From Nocardioides sp. Root240 (GTDB taxonomy: Bacteria; Actinomycetota; Actinomycetes; Propionibacteriales; Nocardioidaceae): a stretch of DNA of 64,000 bases. The stretch lies in NCBI RefSeq assembly GCF_001428825.1, contig NZ_LMIT01000012.1, positions 148,225 to 212,224 on the forward strand, read 5' to 3'. A program made the position numbers and the translations under genes. Under the pieces are notes generated by a model that was not told where the DNA came from, ran no database searches, and saw only the letters and a program-made list of their open reading frames with translations. Of the stretch, positions 62,245 through 64,000 are shown piece after piece; within the stretch, counting starts at the first letter, position 1; each line of letters opens with the position of its first letter.

Positions 62245-63553
62245 CCGACGGTTCCTGGCAGTTCACGCGAATCGGCAGAGCCGATACGCCACGCCACTTG
62301 AGAAGCACCCGCTGCTCGTCGAAACGCCGCCCCACGACACCGCGCCGCACTCGGAGGCTCGCCAATTGAGTCAGGAGAATCTCGCGCCGGGCGTCGTCAC
62401 TGGTTCCGGCGGCGGCCCAGTGAGCCTCCACCGTTGAGCCACCGAGGGGCTCCGACCCGCGCTCGGCCAGGAGGCGGCCGACGAGGTAGGGGTCCAAGGC
62501 CGACCGGCTCATCGTCTGGCGGCACGACGGGCAGTAGAGAACGGGCCGCTTCTGGTTGGTGCCCCGGCAAAGGAACACGTCGCAGTCGTCGCAGCGGACC
62601 ACGCGCGACAGGAACGGGCTCGTCGGCTCCCGCTCGCTCCACTTCCTGGCCTGTGGAGTGCTCCTCGCGTCGAGAAGCTTCTGAAGCACCGCGAAGTCCT
62701 CCACGCTGATGACAGCCAGGGATTCGTTGACGACCGGCTCGCCATCTTCGTCGCGGAAGACCGCGAAGGGGTCAGCGCGCTTTGCGCTCTTCGCGCGGCC
62801 AGGGTTATGCGGCGTCATGCCGGCGAGGACCGGGTTGCGGAGGATGCCGTCAACAGTCTGGCGGTTCCACGCAGTCGCCCCGGACTTGCGACGAGCGGTA
62901 GAGCCTTCGGGCAGCGGGGCGCCCTGAGCGGTGAGCCAAGTGGTGATGGCGTTCACGGTCACGCCCCCAAGTGCCTTGCCGACGACCTCGGCGAGCCAGG
63001 GCTGGCGCGCGGGATCCTTGACGAGCACCCAGCCGGGACCGTCGGGGTTCGCTGCCGACCGGTAGCCGTACGGGATACCACCACCCGCCCAGCGTCCGTC
63101 CTTCAGGAGCTGCGCCCGAGCCGCGCGGACGCGCGCGCGAATCGCCTCGGCCTCCATCTCGCCGAACACCGCAAGCATCACCGCGAATGCGCGGCCCTGC
63201 GGGCTGGTCATGTCGATGGGGTCCTCGACGGCGACGAGGCCGGCCCCACGCTTCTGGAGGGCCTCGTCGGCGTGAAGGAAGTCGAGGACTCGCCGGGCAA
63301 GCCGGTCGACCTTCCAGATGATGACCGCGTCGAAGTCGGTCGCGGCGAGGAGTGCCGCCCAGCCGTTGCGGTCCTCGGGGCGATTGGCAGTGGCCGAGAC
63401 ACCGTCATCGATGAACTCGCCTACCACCTCCCACCCTCGGGCCTCGGCGTACCGGCGACAGGACTGAAGCTGGCGGGCGATGGACACGGACTCTTCCTTG
63501 GTGACGCTGAGCCGCGCGTAGAGCACGCAGCGCCGTTCTTGATGTGTATTCAT
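62237..63553 (-). CDS. Large serine recombinase
   Basis: 438 residues from the ATG at 63553; the open frame continues to 63661, but the family N-terminus (RCVLYARLSVTKEES) starts here. Resolvase domain with catalytic Ser16 and Arg14, EADAIRARV-like helix (EMEAEAIRARV), then a recombinase domain (about 165-300), and a zinc ribbon CDDC...YCPSC near 340-370, and a helical C-terminus. Large serine recombinases integrate elements at attP/attB sites. Its stop overlaps drmA; its start lies ~40 bases from a truncated methyltransferase, with a dyad between. Confidence 0.93.
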   Translation of the reverse strand: MNTHQERRCVLYARLSVTKEESVSIARQLQSCRRYAEARGWEVVGEFIDDGVSATANRPEDRNGWAALLAATDFDAVIIWKVDRLARRVLDFLHADEALQKRGAGLVAVEDPIDMTSPQGRAFAVMLAVFGEMEAEAIRARVRAARAQLLKDGRWAGGGIPYGYRSAANPDGPGWVLVKDPARQPWLAEVVGKALGGVTVNAITTWLTAQGAPLPEGSTARRKSGATAWNRQTVDGILRNPVLAGMTPHNPGRAKSAKRADPFAVFRDEDGEPVVNESLAVISVEDFAVLQKLLDARSTPQARKWSEREPTSPFLSRVVRCDDCDVFLCRGTNQKRPVLYCPSCRQTMSRSALDPYLVGRLLAERGSEPLGGSTVEAHWAAAGTSDDARREILLTQLASLRVRRGVVGRRFDEQRVLLKWRGVSALPIRVNCQEPSDG

Positions 63554-63569
63554 GAACGTCAGCCCATCG

Positions 63570-63604
63570 GGTGGCCATCGGCCTCCCTCTGCCGAGGTGC
63601 CACC
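63570..63604. other. Candidate recombinase attachment site (imperfect 35-bp dyad)
   Basis: ggtggccatcggc (63570-63582) pairs imperfectly with gccgaggtgccacc (63591-63604) around an 8-base spacer ctccctct. It sits 17 bases before the recombinase start and spans the point where methyltransferase similarity begins (about 63593). Serine integrase att sites have such symmetric arms around a short core. No second copy was found by eye elsewhere in the window, so this is a proposal. Confidence 0.45.
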
Positions 63605-64000
63605 TCGCTCTTGCAGGCGAAGGGCGCACTCGGCCTCATTGCCACGAACACAGTCGCCCAAGGCGACACTCGCGAGGTCGGTCTGGACTCGATGGTTGCG
63701 TCAGGGTTCACCATCACGCGGGCCATCCAATCCCAGTCCTGGCCCGCGGCCAGCGCGAACCTGGAGTTCGCCGCCGTATGGGGAACGCTGCGTGTCGTGG
63801 CCGAGGCCATACCCCGTATAGCCGACGACACTGAGGTTCGCCGCATCAGCACTCTGCTCGAGCCATCGGGCCGTGCTGAGGGAAACCCTCTCCGACTGGC
63901 CGCGAACGTGGGCATCGGATTCATCGGTTGCTACGTCCTTGGGATGGGCTTCGTCCTCGAACCGACAGAGGCGCAAGAGTGGATTGCCGCCGATGCCCGC
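63593..64000 (+). pseudogene. 5'-truncated adenine DNA methyltransferase (DrmMI-like), runs off the right edge
   Basis: In one plus-strand frame open to the window edge, family similarity starts near 63593 with RGATSLLQAKG and continues LIATNTVAQGDTREVGLD, SWPAASANLEFAAVWG, NPLRLAANVG and YVLGMGFVLEPTEAQEWI. From memory these are the conserved blocks downstream of the catalytic NPP(Y/F) motif in DISARM class 1 adenine methyltransferases (also annotated Eco57I-type). The 5' part with the SAM-binding and NPP motifs is missing; the frame reaches an ATG at 63542, but that codes unrelated sequence. So it is a remnant unless joined to another gene. Confidence 0.75.

Noticed and set aside
63542..64000. 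Methylase fragment as a complete gene starting at 63542
   Set aside because: The first ~17 codons are unrelated to the family and the catalytic half is missing; it is best read as a truncated remnant.
55768..64000. BREX/Pgl rather than DISARM
   Set aside because: No brxC, brxL, pglZ or pglW features; drmA, drmB and drmC motifs are clear.
38000..64000. CRISPR array in the defence block
   Set aside because: No regularly spaced direct repeats were seen and gaps are too short.

Overview
The window is about 72% GC with the codon use of an actinobacterium. The gene content (WS/DGAT, ergothioneine genes, F420-type oxidoreductase, and an fhaAB-pstP-rodA-pbpA-pknAB cluster) suggests the Nocardioidaceae, most likely Nocardioides or a relative. 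That taxonomic call is an inference; no rRNA is present.

Bases 1 to about 32,550 look like ordinary chromosome. From the left: a lipid/CoA metabolism group (partial acyl-CoA synthetase, saccharopine-dehydrogenase-like reductase, divergent AraC regulator, alpha/beta hydrolase, wax ester synthase/DGAT) and a tRNA-Leu(CAG). Next is the conserved growth and division cluster fhaA-fhaB-pstP-rodA-pbpA-pknA-pknB, with DUF881 and crgA on its right. Then come a rhomboid protease, cyclophilin, DUF3817 and SURF1 proteins, a FadR-type regulator with a membrane hydroxylase, an MBL-fold hydrolase, a lipoprotein, a secreted TAP-like peptidase, egtD/egtB, a flavoprotein, a two-component system, an LLM oxidoreductase, and an esterase divergent from an OhrR-type MarR regulator with three operator boxes between them.

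Bases about 32,600 to 63,600 form an accessory island, mostly transcribed right to left. The left part is mobile-element debris and small modules: HNH protein, NERD membrane protein, UPF0158, pRiA4b ORF-3 family, an MNT/HEPN-like pair, two excisionase-like proteins, and a MobF relaxase-helicase broken by two in-frame TGA codons and a frameshift. The right part (42.6-63.6 kb) is a dense, collinear defence block: a DUF4011-SF1 helicase-nuclease-DUF3320 giant protein overlapped by a HelD-like helicase, a GIY-YIG protein, McrC and a multi-reader McrB, a winged-helix protein, then the DISARM core drmC-drmB-drmA and a large serine recombinase whose stop overlaps the drmA start.

At the right edge, on the opposite strand, lies the 3' part of an adenine methyltransferase of the DISARM class 1 (DrmMI-like) type. 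It lacks its 5' part exactly where the recombinase gene begins, and a 35-bp imperfect dyad (a candidate attachment site) spans that junction. The most interesting reading is therefore a DISARM core with no intact methylase in view, carried directly behind a recombinase that appears to have cut the methylase gene. All of this is from reading the sequence; no searches were run.
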